Shown one piece after another: positions 11,500 to 23,460 of a DNA stretch of 64,000 nucleotides. This DNA comes from Megascapheus bottae (Eukaryota > Chordata > Mammalia > Rodentia > Geomyidae), in assembly GCA_024803745.1 (NCBI GenBank), contig JANJXV010000130.1:1974501-2038500 (forward strand). The letters run 5' to 3'. A model generated the notes under the pieces. That model worked only from the letters and a program-made list of their open reading frames with translations, ran no database searches and had not been told where the DNA came from. The position numbers were made by a program, and so were the translations under genes. Positions within the stretch are counted from its first letter, which is position 1. The number at the start of each line of letters is the position of its first letter.

Positions 11500-12962
11500 G
11501 GCTCGGATCCGAAACATGTGGGCTCTCTGCCTGGCCTCTCCCACCCTTTCCTCAGGTGTTATTGGGCTTCTTTTCCAATAACCAAAGAAACCAAACTTCA
11601 CCCCGACAGAAGAACTAAAACAAAGCTGATTTCTCCTTACTTCCCCTAATTCCTGACATCATAGATAAATAAAAAAGCAGTAATAAACCTGTAGGTCCTC
11701 ACCTCTTAACTGATTTAAGTCCATTCCGAAAGTTACCAGGGGTGGAAATGAAATTGTCTGTTTCATGTTTGTAATCTTGGGAGAGAAGGGGACAGTCTGA
11801 AATTGGTGTTGTAAATTGGGATCCATTTGTGTTAGCCAGGTAAGAAGTCAGCTCGTTTTCTATTTTTTTAAAATAATTTCCACAAATTTCCTTTTTGTTT
11901 TATTCTTGTGTCGATCTCTGTCTCTGTCTCTCTTCCTTCTCTCCCTTTTCATGTGCCCTCTCACATTTTCACTTCCTATAAGAGGGATCACTGTGCCTGC
12001 ACTAACATGTGCTATAAAAAAAAGCCTTTAAATGTGTATGTTGTTAAATGAAAAGAAATCGCATCTACATCTGCCTGTGTGTCCTTGAGGTTGAAATTCC
12101 CTTTTAAAAGAGAGAATTAAATGATAAGGTTAGAGGTCTCCCGACTCCTCATAATTCTGTCTGTGATTAAAAGCCAATAGTTTCATTATTTTGGTGATGT
12201 TCTGGGGTTTTGGGGACTTAATTCTGCCTTGTAAATTGAGGTCAGCAAGCTAGAAGAAAACTGAAAATCCTCTGGGCTCGCTGCTATGTTCCCGAGACCA
12301 GAGTCGCTATCAGCTCTGTCCTAATGAATCTCCACTCTATTAAGTGGTTATTTGGTCTTGAAATAGGTCATTTGTAGCTCCTTCTCACTCAAGAACAGAA
12401 GGCAAACTGTTAGAGAAGAACTGGAAGAACAGAAGGTGGATTGAGACTGAAAAGGGCTCTCCTACCAAGGGCTCCATTTAATGGACTCAGAATAAAGTGC
12501 TCTGGGATGGATGGGTCTTACTGTCTAGGAGAGGACCAGGGAGAAGGATGGAGGAGGGGTGGGGTGGGGGGGGAATCTGATCAAGATGCCTTGCCTGCAT
12601 ACACAGGTAGGTCAAAATGAATCCCTCTGTACAACTAATTAAAGTTAATTTTAAAGTTAGTGTGTGGGGGGGTGGGGGAGAAAGATTGTGTTGAGGTGTT
12701 TTCAGTAGGATGCTGACAGAACTCTGACCCAGAGAAAAGGAAGTTCCTGAGGAATATTAAGTGAATGGTACCCAAGAGTACAGATTGAGGAACATTTAGG
12801 AATTTTTAAAAAATGAGCTGTTGGTAATTAGGCAAGAAATCTCCTCAGGTGGTCGCATGAAATATATTACCCAAACTGAGACACTCAAAAACAAAAGGGA
12901 AGGCCATGCATCATTCACAGGAACTACCCCAGACACACTGGAACTAAATAATACTATAAGAA
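11500..12962. other. Unique sequence
   Basis: About 1.4 kb with no recognised repeat apart from G-rich runs at 12550-12570 and 12664-12680. The part 12130-12400 is compositionally even, free of repeats, and contains ATTA and CCAATAG cores. No exon recognised. Confidence 0.5.
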
Positions 12963-12973
12963 AATGAGTTTCA

Positions 12974-13176
12974 GGACTGGGAGCATAGCCTAGTGGTAGA
13001 GTGTTCCCCTAGCAAACACGAAGCCCTGGGTTTGATTCCTCAGTTCCACATATACAGAAAAAGCCAGAAATGCCTCTGTGGCTCAAGTGGCAGAGCACTA
13101 ACCTTGAGCAAAAAGTGTCCAAGGACAGTGTGCAGGCCCCGAGTTCAAGCTCCAGGACTGGTTAAAAAAAAAAAAA
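12974..13176 (+). mobile_element. IDL-Geo SINE, older copy
   Basis: Complete dimer with A box (AGCCTAGTGGTAG), B box (GGGTTTGATTCC), Geo monomer and a 13-nt A tail. Flanked by GAGTTTCA at 12966-12973 and 13177-13184. It carries the older 'ttgagcaaaaagtg' form of the Geo monomer rather than 'ttgagaaagtcc'. Confidence 0.95.
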
Positions 13177-13184
13177 GAGTTTCA

Positions 13185-14278
13185 TGTGTACTGTTTAGGC
13201 CATAGGGTGCAGGCGTACTTTCAGCTCCTATTCCTGCGCCAAAAGCAGACATTACTAATGGATTGTGGCTTCTGTCCCTTTAAACTGGACTGTGGTCTCA
13301 AATCCATTCTCAACAGAGCCTCCCTCTTCTTCCCTACAAATCCATAGGCAGGAGCAGAGGGGAACAGATCTTTGTGGTCATTAACAACATTTATTTCCAC
13401 TCTGTTCCTTCCCCCCCCCCGCCTCTTTTAATCCTCCCATTTTTCTCTCTTTAGAATCTAGAATTCTATATCGCACGTGTTAGATAAGTCTCAGAGTTTG
13501 CTTGAAAATCTTGTGCTTTTAAAAATGCTTTATGACATTTTATCAATTCACTACCTAGAACAATTAGGTACAAATAACCACCATACTCTGTTTTGTTTTG
13601 TTTTCAATTTAGGCCTGAAAAAGAAATCTTCTAGTAGATTTCCACTGGTTGGAAATTTTAAGGTTGGGATAAGTAAACATGGTCATTTTCTAAGGGAGGA
13701 GTCTGGTCTCAACCTTAGGAAATACATCAGAGAATTCCAACATGCTTGGCTAACAGTTGCTAAACTGAGTGGGCTCAGCCAAGAACAGTGGTCCAGATTT
13801 ATGAGCACATACGAGGCCAACCTTCTTAGGAACACTAATATCTATCATTTGTCCGTTCTGCGAGAAAGGTCAGGAGATGTGGCAAGGACCATTTCAAGGG
13901 TCCCTGTGCCACTTGCATAAGAGACCAATGACCTGCAAACAAGGTCATCTGTTACTAAAATGGAAAGGTGCACTGGGAGCACTAGTCTAATTCCAGAGCA
14001 GTGATCTGGAGCCTGACAACAAATGCCCTGTGGCTTATATCGCTCCCCAATAAAAATGGTATTTGATGTTATCCGAGCTAGTCATTGTAAATTAGTTTAT
14101 TGCAAATGAAGATACAATTTCATGTGGAGAGCAGTAAGCTTTCTTTCTCAGACCCAACAGCCTGTGAGTTGAATGCAGTCTTTAAAAATATTTGTATTTG
14201 TTCCTTTTTCATATTTAAGACCTTATTTCAGGTTTCCAGACTTTAGTCTGGAATGATGATGGATGCTTGCATTTTAAA
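13185..14278. other. Unique sequence with a 147-codon open frame
   Basis: The plus strand is open from 13477 to 13920 without a recognisable domain, codon bias or gene context. The 3' part (13960-14065) ends in GCTCCCCAATAAAAATGG, a polyadenylation-like signal, so a relic LTR or transposon is possible. I do not call a gene. Confidence 0.4.
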
Positions 14279-14465
14279 CACATAAATAATAAACATTATT
14301 ATAAAAATATAATATATAGTACTATATTTATTTGTATAAACATAAATAATATATTCTATTATATATTTTATATGTAAATATATGTCTAGGAATATAAATA
14401 TATGTATAATTATACATGCATATTACTATATGGATATGCAATAGTATGTATTATTATAAGAATTA
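14279..14465. repeat. AT-rich low-complexity region
   Basis: Over 80% A/T with ATAAATA and ATATAT units. Confidence 0.8.
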
Positions 14466-15780
14466 TTGTTACTTTAGAAACCTGAAAAAGTGTCCATTCA
14501 TGCAAAGGCACTGGGGTATATCTCAGTTACACCTGATCATGCTTGTTTAGTATGTTTCCTTCCTTCCCTTGAGGTATTTTAGTTTGCAACTCCTGGTTTA
14601 GTTTAATAAGTGAGTCATGAAGGCATCGACCATGAAATTGAAGACGTAGTCACCCAAGAGTGTATTTTAATTTAAATTTAACATTAGCCAATGCTTCAGG
14701 CTAATGATAAACATTACCCAACTGCTGCACACACACATACACACCCATACACCAAAGTACCCATACAAGCACACACACAAGCACATGTAGCATCTTTACA
14801 TGGTGTTCTAGTCATTCAACCAAATACCGAGTTGCCAGAAATAGTCAGGGGTCTTAATAACAAAGACTTGACCTCAAAAACAAAAACAAAAGGATTTAAC
14901 CTTCTCTAAAGGATAGAGGATGGTTTCCCTGAAAATGGGAAGCACAAAGCAAGCCTGGTAACTGAGTCAAGAAGGAAGCTGGGGAGGTGGCAGAGCTGTT
15001 ACCCACACCACAGCTCGGTGAGGCCTGGAAGCCTGAAGCCTTGCCAGGCACATTTCACTGGTTGGGGCTGACTCTCACCTCCTGGTCTTCCTCCAGGCTC
15101 CCCTAGAGGCAAGTAGAAGAGAAGCCTCCTTCCCCACTCAGGCTTGCACATGGCACTGGTGTGGAACTTGTCCAGGGCTCCCAGGAAAGTCTATCTCCAG
15201 GACTCAGCCAGCATGTGAACATTCTGTGCAGCTCAGCCTCTGGGAACAGGAACCTGATTTTCTTCCCCAGGATCTCTGGACCACAGGGAAGGGAGAAGCG
15301 CTTTCTATAATCCTGACAGAAAAGACAGTGTTTCCATTGCCCCATGCCACACAGGGGCCTAATTAAATCAGCCTGTGTTACAGGGATTGTACCACAGGGC
15401 CTCACACTGATCCCCGCTTCTGTTTCTCAGGCCAAGGGGTTCAGATAATGAACCCGAACTGCTTCTCAATTCATTGCAAATTCCAGAAGGCAGGGGAGGA
15501 ATTTTAAAAAAAATAAAAAAAAATTAAGCCAGGGTTGATGTTGCCAGGCTATTAAACCACTCTTCATTAAACAAAGTAACGAGAAGGCAGAGGAAGGGGT
15601 TGATTTTCTAGCCCGGGGAAGTCTTTGTTACAGAGTTCTGACCTTAAGAACTGACAGCAAAAGGTTTTGTTCATGGAGCAACTCAGACAATGTCAGTTGG
15701 ATAAAGAAGTCTGTTTGGATTTTTCAAAGTGCTGGAAGAGGAAGGGAGAGTTTAGAACTGGAAATGATGATGATGATGTT
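14466..15780. other. Unique sequence
   Basis: Contains a short CA-rich stretch at 14722-14785 and A-rich runs at 15505-15525. The minus strand is open at 15103-15405 (100 codons) with no recognisable product. No repeat family otherwise. Confidence 0.5.
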
Positions 15781-15784
15781 GGAT

Positions 15785-15875
15785 ACAGAGATACCTGGTC
15801 CTGAGTTCACATCCTAGCTCTCTCATTCCCAGCTGTGTGACAGTTCTCAGCTTTATCTGTGCTGGGTGATGGATA
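15785..15875 (+). mobile_element. MIR SINE relic
   Basis: 'ctgagttcacatcctagctctctcattcccagctgtgtgacagttctcagctttatctgtg' style order in this interval matches the MIR segments for 'gggttcgaatccc', 'agctgtgtgacc' and 'tcagtttcctcatctgt'. Confidence 0.75.
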
Positions 15876-15949
15876 TCCAGGGAGTATGCCCACTCCATCA
15901 GTCACAGCTGGCTCAGGTATTGGCTTAATGGAAGCCTGTCTGTCTGCCT

Positions 15950-16145
15950 GCCTGCCTTGCTAGATTTTGAGTCCTATGAGGGGAAAAGATCTCATCTACT
16001 TTGTCTACCCGAGAGTCACTTCTCACCCCCCTCAGTAAATATTGGATGAGCATTTAATGAATTCACGAATAAGCAAAGTAAGACGTTTCATTTATCATAC
16101 CTAGATAATCTTGACAACCACCCCAGGAGACGGGGCCTGCACGTC
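15950..16145. mobile_element. L2 3' end (+) followed by MIR-like fragment (-)
   Basis: 15955-16075 reads as an L2 3' end: 'gattttgagtcctatgagggg', 'ctactttgtctac', 'cagtaaatattggatgagcattt'. 16085-16145 ('ttatcatacctagataatcttgacaaccacccc') looks like an antisense MIR 3' part. Both are diverged. Confidence 0.45.
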
Positions 16146-16149
16146 TGCA

Positions 16150-16885
16150 CCCTTTCCAAGCATCTCCATTGGAGAACCAATTAGCCAGAAAGGTTAGACC
16201 AAAACAATTTTTTTTCTTAAATTCACAAGAACAGACTTTTTTTTGTAATCTTTACCTTGAACCTTTCTCCCAATTCCCCAAGACTTTCTGCCACACATGC
16301 AAAGACTTTCTTCTGAATTTCAAAATCCTCATTCCCATCCCCTTCCCCAGACCCTAGATGATGGAACTAAAGAATCACAAAGAATCAAAATACAGCGTTT
16401 GTTCTCATTGAGAAGTCCTTGTTTCCCTGCAGGTGAAGGCCCATGAAATCATTTCACACAAGACAGACAGGCATGCGATGTTTCCCGTCACACATCTGCA
16501 TCCCACCTGCTTGGACCACTCATCTTATATGGTCCAATGTGCAGTAACCATTGAGGCACATCCCCTCTAAAATCAACATTTTTCTTGGTAACCTGATCTG
16601 CCTCTTTGCTTTATACTTCACATCGCCTCAGAGATTTTATTCTGCCAATGGAAAATGAACGAATGCCATTTCTTTGGATCTACTTTTGTTAGAAAGGAAT
16701 AGCATATCTCATTCTGGGAAGACCATTATCAACTGGTATCACAATGCCCACCTTTGTCTCTGCTCTAGAATTTCAGAGATATGAACCTTACAAGTCTATG
16801 GATTCATTCTGTTTTGCCATTTTTGTGGGCAATCCATTAGCCTGTCAGAGGCCAATGAGCCAAGGACAATTGTAGATCTTTGTTT
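16150..16885. other. Unique sequence
   Basis: No repeat family, exon or RNA gene recognised. Confidence 0.55.
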
Positions 16886-16894
16886 TCTTTTTCA

Positions 16895-17125
16895 ATTTCC
16901 TTTTTTTTTTCTTGATGGTACCACTGGTGGAATTCAGGGCCTCATGCTTCCTGAGCAAGCACTCTGCCATTTGAGCACACAGTAGTCCTTTTCAGTTCAC
17001 TTGCTTTTAGTTTCTCAAATAGATTCTTGGGCTTTTACCCAGGCTTTCTTCAGATCATGATCCTCCTACTTCTGCCTCCTGAGTACCTGGGATGACAGAT
17101 ATGGGCTACCATGCCCAGCAATGCA
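16895..17125 (-). mobile_element. B1-tRNA dimeric SINE (old, pre-Geo type)
   Basis: On the minus strand a B1-like left monomer ('tacctgggatgac' on the plus strand near 17090) is followed by a tRNA-like right monomer. That monomer reads GTGCTCAAATGGCAGAGTGC ... CATGAGGCCCTGAATTCC on the minus strand. It lacks the extra segment that separates the two boxes in Geo monomers. T-rich tail at 16900-16912. Confidence 0.75.
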
Positions 17126-17765
17126 AATCATAAGTTTTTAAGATCAAATAGAATAAAGGATGGTTGGCTATCATTGATTTTCTGAGAAATCAATATCCAA
17201 ATCAACTATCTAAGTCACCATTTACATTCAAATAGTCTACACAAAGCTACGGTGTTCTTGAGCCCAGTTCCACAGTCAGGTTAGAAACCTATGGGTTGGA
17301 ATAACTACTATAAATCGGACTTTTCCAAATATAAGTGATTGTCTTTTAGACCACATGGAATGCTTACAGAAATTGTGAATTCCAAGGCTTACCTCCTAGA
17401 GAGTTTAATAACACAGGGGACCCCCAGAATGTATAGCCCTGATCCATACCCTGCTTCTGCAGGAAGGGGCTTCAAGTAACTTCATGAGCTCATTGCACGC
17501 CCTCCAGTGCGACACTCAAGTGCTCTCAGGCTTAATTTCCTCATCTGAACACCAGGTACGAAAACACCCAGGCAATGTCACGAAATGCTGCCAAGTTAAT
17601 CTGTGGGGAGGTGGTTGGCAATTCTATCAAGTGCTCTATACAGGTATAAAGTATTCCAGTTTTCAGCTCACTTGGTTGTAATGTTTTTTATTTTTGCTTA
17701 TTGGGGACCAGTTTCAGGTGATTTGCAAGGTCCACTGTATAAAGGAAATATAAAAAGCAAATTTG

Positions 17766-17954
17766 GGCTGGGAGTTTGGCCTACTGGTAGAGTGTTTGCT
17801 TTGCATGCACAGAGACCCAGGTTCGATTCCTTGGTACCACATACATAGAAAAAAGCCGGAAGTGGTGCTGAAGCTCAAGTGGTAGAGCTCTAGCCTTGAG
17901 AAAGTCCAAGGACAGTGCTCAGGCCCTGAGCTCAAGCCCAGGACTGGTTTAAAA
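17766..17954 (+). mobile_element. IDL-Geo SINE, full length
   Basis: Intact A box (TGGCCTACTGGTAG), B box (GGTTCGATTCC) and Geo monomer. Flanked by AAAAAGCAAATTTG at 17752-17765 and 17955-17968, a perfect 14-bp duplication. The right-hand A tail merges with the duplication. Confidence 0.97.
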
Positions 17955-18029
17955 AAAAAGCAAATTTGATGATGATGCCAAGCTGATAGCCATGGGGGTT
18001 CTAAACTGCATGGGTTCTGTGGGTGTGTC

Positions 18030-18240
18030 GAAAACTTAAGGAGTAATGGCTGTAATACTAGAGGCCATTCTGGAGGCTAGAATATGAGAAAAGTCTATGG
18101 GAGACTCTTATCTCCAATTCACTACCAAAAGCAACAACAAAAGAAACAGAAATGGAGCTGTGGTTCAAGTGGTGAAGCTCTAGAGTTTCTGCAAAGAAGC
18201 TCAGGTATAGCACCCAGCCCTAAGTTCAAAACAAAAACAA
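18030..18240 (+). mobile_element. B1-Geo SINE, diverged left part
   Basis: A weak B1 part ('aatggctgtaatactag') is followed by the shared linker ('gagactcttatctccaattc') and a Geo monomer (GTGGTTCAAGTGGTGAAGCTC, then CCCTAAGTTCAA). The tail 'aaaacaaaaacaaa' runs into the next SINE. Confidence 0.8.
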
Positions 18241-18475
18241 AGCCCAGCATGGTGGCTCATGCCTGTAATCCTAGCTACTCAGGAGGCTGAGATCTGAGGA
18301 TCAAGGTTCAAAGCCAGCCCCAGCACAAAAGGACCTGAGACTCTTATCTCCAATTAACCTCTAGAAAACAGGAAGTGGGGCTTGGCTCAAGGGTCGGGTG
18401 GTAGCCTTGAGCCGAAGAGCTCAGGGACAGCACCCAGGCTGAGTTCAAGCCCTATGACCCACAAAAAAAAGAGAC
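18241..18475 (+). mobile_element. B1-Geo SINE
   Basis: Clear 7SL/B1 start (AGCATGGTGGCTCATGCCTG), AGGAGGCTGAGATCTGAGGA, linker 'cttatctccaattaacc', then Geo monomer with a disturbed A box and an A tail. It abuts the copy at 18030-18240, apparently inserted into its tail. Confidence 0.93.
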
Positions 18476-18907
18476 AATTCTAGCCCAAAGTCAATGGCAA
18501 ATAGTGGTAACATGTCCAACTCTTAAGTAAAAGGTGACAGCTTTGGAAAAGCTACTGAAGATTCAAAACCACTACTGTGTATGCACACTCCCCCACCTCT
18601 CCTTCCATTGTCCCAGGATTAATATTCATTGCCTTTCTCTGTGCAAACAGAGACAGAGCCTAAGACACACATCATAAAAAATGCAATGTAAAGTTTCTCC
18701 CTAATTTCAGTTTCTGTATTAGAAATGCATTTTTGAATGACCTTCCCACTGCTGGGGTCGAACACCTAATCTTCCCTGCCCGGGTGAGTGTTATTCTGGG
18801 GAAACGTGGGTGTGTATGGAAGACCAAGAGATCAAGGACAAATCCCCATCAGCTGTCTGGCAATCCTCACCCCATCAACACACACAGTGTTCAACATATG
18901 TTCAGGA

Positions 18908-19110
18908 AGTCAGGCGCTGGTAGCTCATACCTGTAATCCTAGCTACTCAGAAGGCTGAGATCTGAGGATCATGGTTCAAAGCCAGCCTGGGCAGGAAAAG
19001 TCCAGGAGACTTTTATCTCCAATCCATCACCAGAAAAACAGAAGCGACACTGTGACTCAAAGCAGTAGAACACTAGCCTGCAGAAAAAGATGAAGGCCCA
19101 CAACCAGCGT
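18908..19110 (+). mobile_element. B1-Geo SINE, 3' decayed
   Basis: B1 part from 'caggcgctggtagctcatacc' through GGTTCAAAGCCAGCC, linker 'cttttatctccaatcc', then a Geo monomer (GTGACTCAAAGCAGTAGAAC) that decays after 'actagcctgcag'. Confidence 0.88.
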
Positions 19111-20164
19111 GAGCCACTGGCACTCTGTTTCCACTGCTCTTTTGAAGGCAGGGATATTTACATTAACATATTGTATATGATTCCTATGAAACTCCAAATA
19201 CGCGTGAAAGAAAATACAACAGCACTCACCAAGTTCTACTACGTTTTCTTCCGACTAACTCCTGTTTACAAACGTTGAAGGCTCTGGTGTAGCTCAGGAA
19301 ACCTTTTCAAAGCTCCAGCAGTTAATTATAGCTGACTCTGGGGCTGGGAAAGCCGACTACACTACACTCTGAGATCAATGGCTCTGGCTAGACTGGGAGG
19401 GGAGAAATGCCACTCAGATGGTAATCACTGAATGCTTCTCAAACCCAGGGAAGCAAGGCAGGGCCTCACTCCCATAATCCTCTGCACCAGCTCTTCCACA
19501 CAGGTCAATGCAAAAGCAGCCTGCACTCCCCAAGCAAAACCTGCCACAGCTCTCCAGAGAAACAAACGACATTCCCATACAGAACGTATTATGTGTATAT
19601 ATTACTACTTAAGCTATCATAATACATGCAAATGTAAAGAATATAACGTAGAATATCCAAACATACAATGAAGTGCACCACTGATTGTTGAGCCCTCCAG
19701 CTGGGCCCATAGCCTGTGCTGCAACTACAGAACTTGAGCGGGCAGATGTCTCTATTGGTATATTGGCTTACATTACTGTGGATGCGCACTCAAGAGTGAG
19801 ACTTATTTACTTGGGCTTTCCCCCCCCCCCATTCTGTCAATTAGAAAGGGCAAGCCCTGGTTTGCCACCTTCTCCACCATTGTAACTGCTTTGCTTACTA
19901 TACGGAAGTCCTCAGGTAATTCTTGCCAAGTGGATGGATGCTGGCAAAAGACTTAGAGAAACCATCTGCCAAGAATTAATAGAGGTTACTCTGCAGAGAG
20001 ATTAGGAGATGACTTTTAAATACACTGCTGTTACCCTTTTTAATTTTAATATTTTTGGAGCCAACTTCTGCGGAAACTATTTTTCTAATGAAGAAGAAAA
20101 TGAAATGAATGTAGCTTGGGACCCAAGTGATCCCAAACATGAATAGTAGCTAAGAAGTTTAGCC
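19111..20164. other. Unique sequence
   Basis: About 1 kb without recognised repeats. 19300-19400 has an even composition with TTAATTA at about 19321. A C10 run lies at 19820-19830. No exon supported. Confidence 0.5.
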
Positions 20165-20280
20165 TTCAAAAGCCAGGCACGTGCCTGTCATCCTAGTCAC
20201 TCAGGAGGCTGAGACCTGAGGATCACAGTCCAAAGCCAGCCTGGACAGAAAAGTCCATGAGACTCGAATCTCTGCTTAAT
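20165..20280 (+). mobile_element. B1-Geo SINE, left part only
   Basis: 'gccaggcacgtgcctgtcatcctag', AGGAGGCTGAGACCTGAGGA and 'aaagccagcctggacag' identify the B1 part. The copy stops after the linker, with no Geo monomer. Confidence 0.85.
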
Positions 20281-20358
20281 CAACAAAGCTCATTGGTGGG
20301 TGAGAAGAATGCACAGCACTGACACCCATGGAGGGACGGTGTAAGTAGATCAGGCCTC

Positions 20359-20377
20359 TGCCGCCAGGGGGCGTCTC
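20359..20377 (+). promoter_or_regulatory. Strong CTCF-like motif, forward orientation
   Basis: CCGCCAGGGGGCG matches the core CTCF consensus (CCNNNAGGGGGCG type) without a mismatch in the central positions, and the bases on both sides (TG before, TCT after) are compatible. It lies in non-SINE sequence just 3' of a truncated B1. Binding in vivo is not shown by sequence. A reverse motif lies at 40383. Confidence 0.65.
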
Positions 20378-20479
20378 CTCCATCTAGAGCTGCATGGCCA
20401 GCTGGTGAACAGGAGGGGAAGGCTGTCCTTTGAGATGCTGTCTGTAATGCAGCCAGCTGGCAGATAGCTTGGTGCAACG

Positions 20480-21160
20480 CAAGCCTGGCATTTAATAAAC
20501 CAGAAGTGTCGTTTTACTACTGAACCCTCTCCTTTATACTAAGAAGATAATGAAGACACTATCTGGCATTTCTTGGGGCATCTGGAAGAGTTAAAGAAGT
20601 GAAGAGCTTGCTTTGCTCTGGAGAGGAGGAAGATAAATCTTTACACGCAGAGGAAAAGCCTGTATAAAAAATGGATCTTCTTTGGTATTGGAGGAGAGGA
20701 GGGAGCTATAATTTGTTTGTAAAGGGCACTTCGAAGTTTTACTTCAGCAATTTTATTACAAATTAACAAGACAACCCTCATAAGCATAAAATAACAACCA
20801 TAAAGATAGAGGTGGAATTTTTTTAAAGCTTTTATCTCAACCAGTAGGAATGCTGTTATAAAAGATGGATACGTAAAATAAGGCAGAGGATAGTTTTGGA
20901 TAAGAGGGTGAACTAGAATGCCCTGCACGTCACAGACACAGGATACTAGGAATGGAAGTTTGGGGGATTAATTGAAGAAGAGTTCTCCAGAGATATAAAG
21001 AGAGGCAGAGAAAGTGAATTCCTGAGAAAAATGATAATCAGGGTGATGTTCCCCCCAGTGCCAGGAATTGTTTGATGAATCGGTGGCATTTTGATATCTA
21101 ATATTTCATTTCAAGTGATTGCTTATCATGGTTCATGCTGTAATTTCCTGCCATTAGCCA
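20480..21160. other. Unique sequence
   Basis: No repeat family or exon recognised. Confidence 0.55.
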
Positions 21161-21165
21161 AAGCA

Positions 21166-21374
21166 AGAAGGGGAGGGGGGAGAGTGGGAGGGAGGGAGAG
21201 GGAGGAGGAGAAGGAAGGGGAGAGGAAGGGGGAGAGGGAGAGGGGGAGAGAGGTGGAGGGAGAGGGGGAGAGAGGTGGAGGGAGGGAGGGAGGGAGGGGA
21301 GAGGGAGGGGGAGAGGGGGAGAGAGAGGGAGAGAGAGAGAGAGGAAGAGAGAGAGAGAGGAAGAGAGAGAGAGT
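21166..21374 (+). repeat. Polypurine (GGGAGA)n tract, about 209 bp
   Basis: Purines only on the plus strand, mixing GGGA, GGGGA, GAGAGG and GA units. The very long Arg/Glu/Gly and Ser/Leu/Pro frames over it are translation artefacts. Such mirror-rich purine tracts can form H-DNA or G-quadruplexes. Confidence 0.95.
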
Positions 21375-22270
21375 CTCCATTTAAACAAGTCACACCATGA
21401 GGACTAAACCTGTCATTCTTAAGCATAAGAGAATCTTCAAGAGACTACTTTTCTAGTTAATATAGCTAATTCGAACTAGTACCGAGGCTTTCCTATGTAT
21501 TAGGAAAACTATGGAAACTTGTATTTTCAGACTTTGCTCTTTATTTTCCCGGAATTGACAAGTTTTTCAGATCAAATTCTCTTTAAATCCAAAAGCAGAC
21601 CCTTTTCATAGAAACAAAGAATTTAGTTAATATATAGATTTTATTTCCACACACAATAAAAAGAAGTTGCCGCTGTGGCATTATTTTAAGAAAAGCTGTG
21701 AGAGTTGAGAAGCAACAAGTGATAACTCCCCAGAGGTAGAAACCCAACACAAGACAGGACCAGAGCAAAGAATCCCTGTAGACACCGGACGAGGTATCAG
21801 ACTTTTTTTTCTCCCCCCTTGGATCAGAGCTCAATGCTTCCATTTAAAATGTTCACCAATTCAATGCATATTTAAGGCTGCATGGTGTAATGTGTACACA
21901 CAATGGAATGGCTACCGTGGCCCAGCCATCCTTCATCTCATGTAGCTTGTGTCTATGGCAAAACACCTCAAATCTATACTCGCAAAAATAAGTCTGTACA
22001 TTGTAGATGAACAGGAAAACGAGGAAACAGCTCAAAAGTCAGGAAACAAAGGGGAGCTGGCAAGGATTCCCAGAGGAAGTGACATTTGAAGGATGAGGAA
22101 GATGGTCTCACCACACTGGTGGAAGCAGCTACCTGAAAGTACAGGGGACATATGAGTCTGGGTGGGGAAACCAAGAAATGTTTGGTATTATCAGAGTTGA
22201 TGAAGGTTATGGAGAAGTAACAGGATCTGACTTTGAAAAGTAGTCAGAGGTCTCTGGTCTGTATTGATAG
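21375..22270. other. Unique sequence
   Basis: No repeat family, RNA gene or supported exon. Confidence 0.55.
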
Positions 22271-22272
22271 GA

Positions 22273-22507
22273 ACCTTTTTGTTGTTTCTTGTCATTTGTG
22301 GGGCTTGAACTCGAGGCCTGACCGTCTTTTGCACAAGGCTAATGATCTACTACTTTGAGCCACAGCTCTACTTCTGGTTTGTGAGTGGTTCACTAAGGAT
22401 GAGAGTTTTACTGGGACTTTTCTGCCCCGGCTAGCTTCAAATTGCAATCCTCAGATTTCAGTCTCCTGAGTAGCTAGGATTACAGATGTGAGCCACTGGC
22501 ACCCAGT
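22273..22507 (-). mobile_element. B1-Geo SINE
   Basis: Minus-strand Geo monomer (GGGGCTTGAACTC, 'cacaaggctaatgatctac', 'tttgagccacagctc') followed by the linker and B1 part ending 'tacagatgtgagccactgg'. T/G-interrupted tail at 22276-22300. Confidence 0.92.
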
Positions 22508-23065
22508 TTGATATGAACTTCAAAAGATCCATTCAGTGTAGAGAAGGAAAACTGGAGATTATGTAAGGATGCAAAAGACTCCTATTTCTAATAGACACTC
22601 TACCACTAACTTAAGCAATCCACTTTCCCAGCCTTCAGAACCTTCAAGGAAAGCCTGGGGAGATGTGTTTCTGTCCTCTGAACACTGTGTAAAAACACAA
22701 GTGGGAATGAGGAGGCGGGAAATGGCATATCTAAGAATGAGCTAGGATAAATCTACCGAAGGGGAGCACTCCACTAAAAGTGCTCAGAACAAATGCATGG
22801 GATGCAGAAAGCCCTCTGAGTCACCAAGTTCCGCGGGCAAAGCATGCTGCCACCCAGAAATCTGGAAGAAACCTCCATGGTGTTTTTCATGGCAGTGACA
22901 TGATTTTCTATTTCCTTCCACCACATACAAAGGCTCCAGGTCATCCTCATTCTTGCAAATACAATGGTCTTCTGATGTCAGCAGGCTGGCAGCTTTGAGC
23001 CTTGATCTTGATAGCTTTGATGTTTTTCACTTCCCTCATGACTGGTAACTGGAAACCTTTTTTTC
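22508..23065. other. Unique sequence
   Basis: No recognised feature. Confidence 0.5.
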
Positions 23066-23069
23066 CCCC

Positions 23070-23460
23070 CCTCTTGAATGAATAAACACATTGGTCATTT
23101 CTAGATGCTCCTTGGAGAAACTCTATGCAGAGTCTCTGGCCTGTTTTCTAATGGACTTGTTAACACTGCATTGGTAATTGGACTGTAGGAGCTCTTCGTG
23201 TATTTCAGAAATTAGGCCTTTGCTTTTTCTTTCCACAGGCATCCCAAGGGCTGGCAGACATTTTCTCACACGTTTGCAAGTTTCCATTTTGTCAGTGACG
23301 TATTTCTTTTTGCTGCACAGAAGCTCTTAAGTTCGATGCAGTCTCATCTGTCTACTTTTGCTTTTCCTCCAGATGTTGCTGAAGTTAATTCCGTGACTTC
23401 TCTGTCAAGACCGCGTCTGGTGAGGCTTTGACTTTTTGTTCCAAAAGTTTTACCCACAAG
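23070..23460 (-). mobile_element. Ancient L1 ORF2 fragment, antisense
   Basis: The minus strand carries segments of the L1 ORF2 3' half in order: a block like 'cttaagagcttctgtgcagc' (plus strand 23310-23332), then 'ggcctaatttctgaaatac', then 'ccattagaaaacaggcc', and 'atctagaaatgacca'. Multiple indels and stops make it a dead relic. It is much older than the L1 3' ends at 28.6, 52.8 and 54.6 kb. Confidence 0.8.

Noticed and set aside
13477..13920. 147-codon plus-strand open frame
   Set aside because: No domain, splice signals or codon bias recognised; length is within chance expectation. A relic transposon is more likely than a gene.
17766..17850. tRNA-like A and B boxes (also in the other IDL-Geo copies)
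   Set aside because: They belong to ID-type SINE left monomers. The copies lack a tRNA 3' half and acceptor stem, and are flanked by target-site duplications, so they are not tRNA genes.
21091..21426. Several Arg/Glu/Gly and Ser/Leu/Pro frames on both strands
   Set aside because: Low-complexity translations of a (GGGAGA)n tract.
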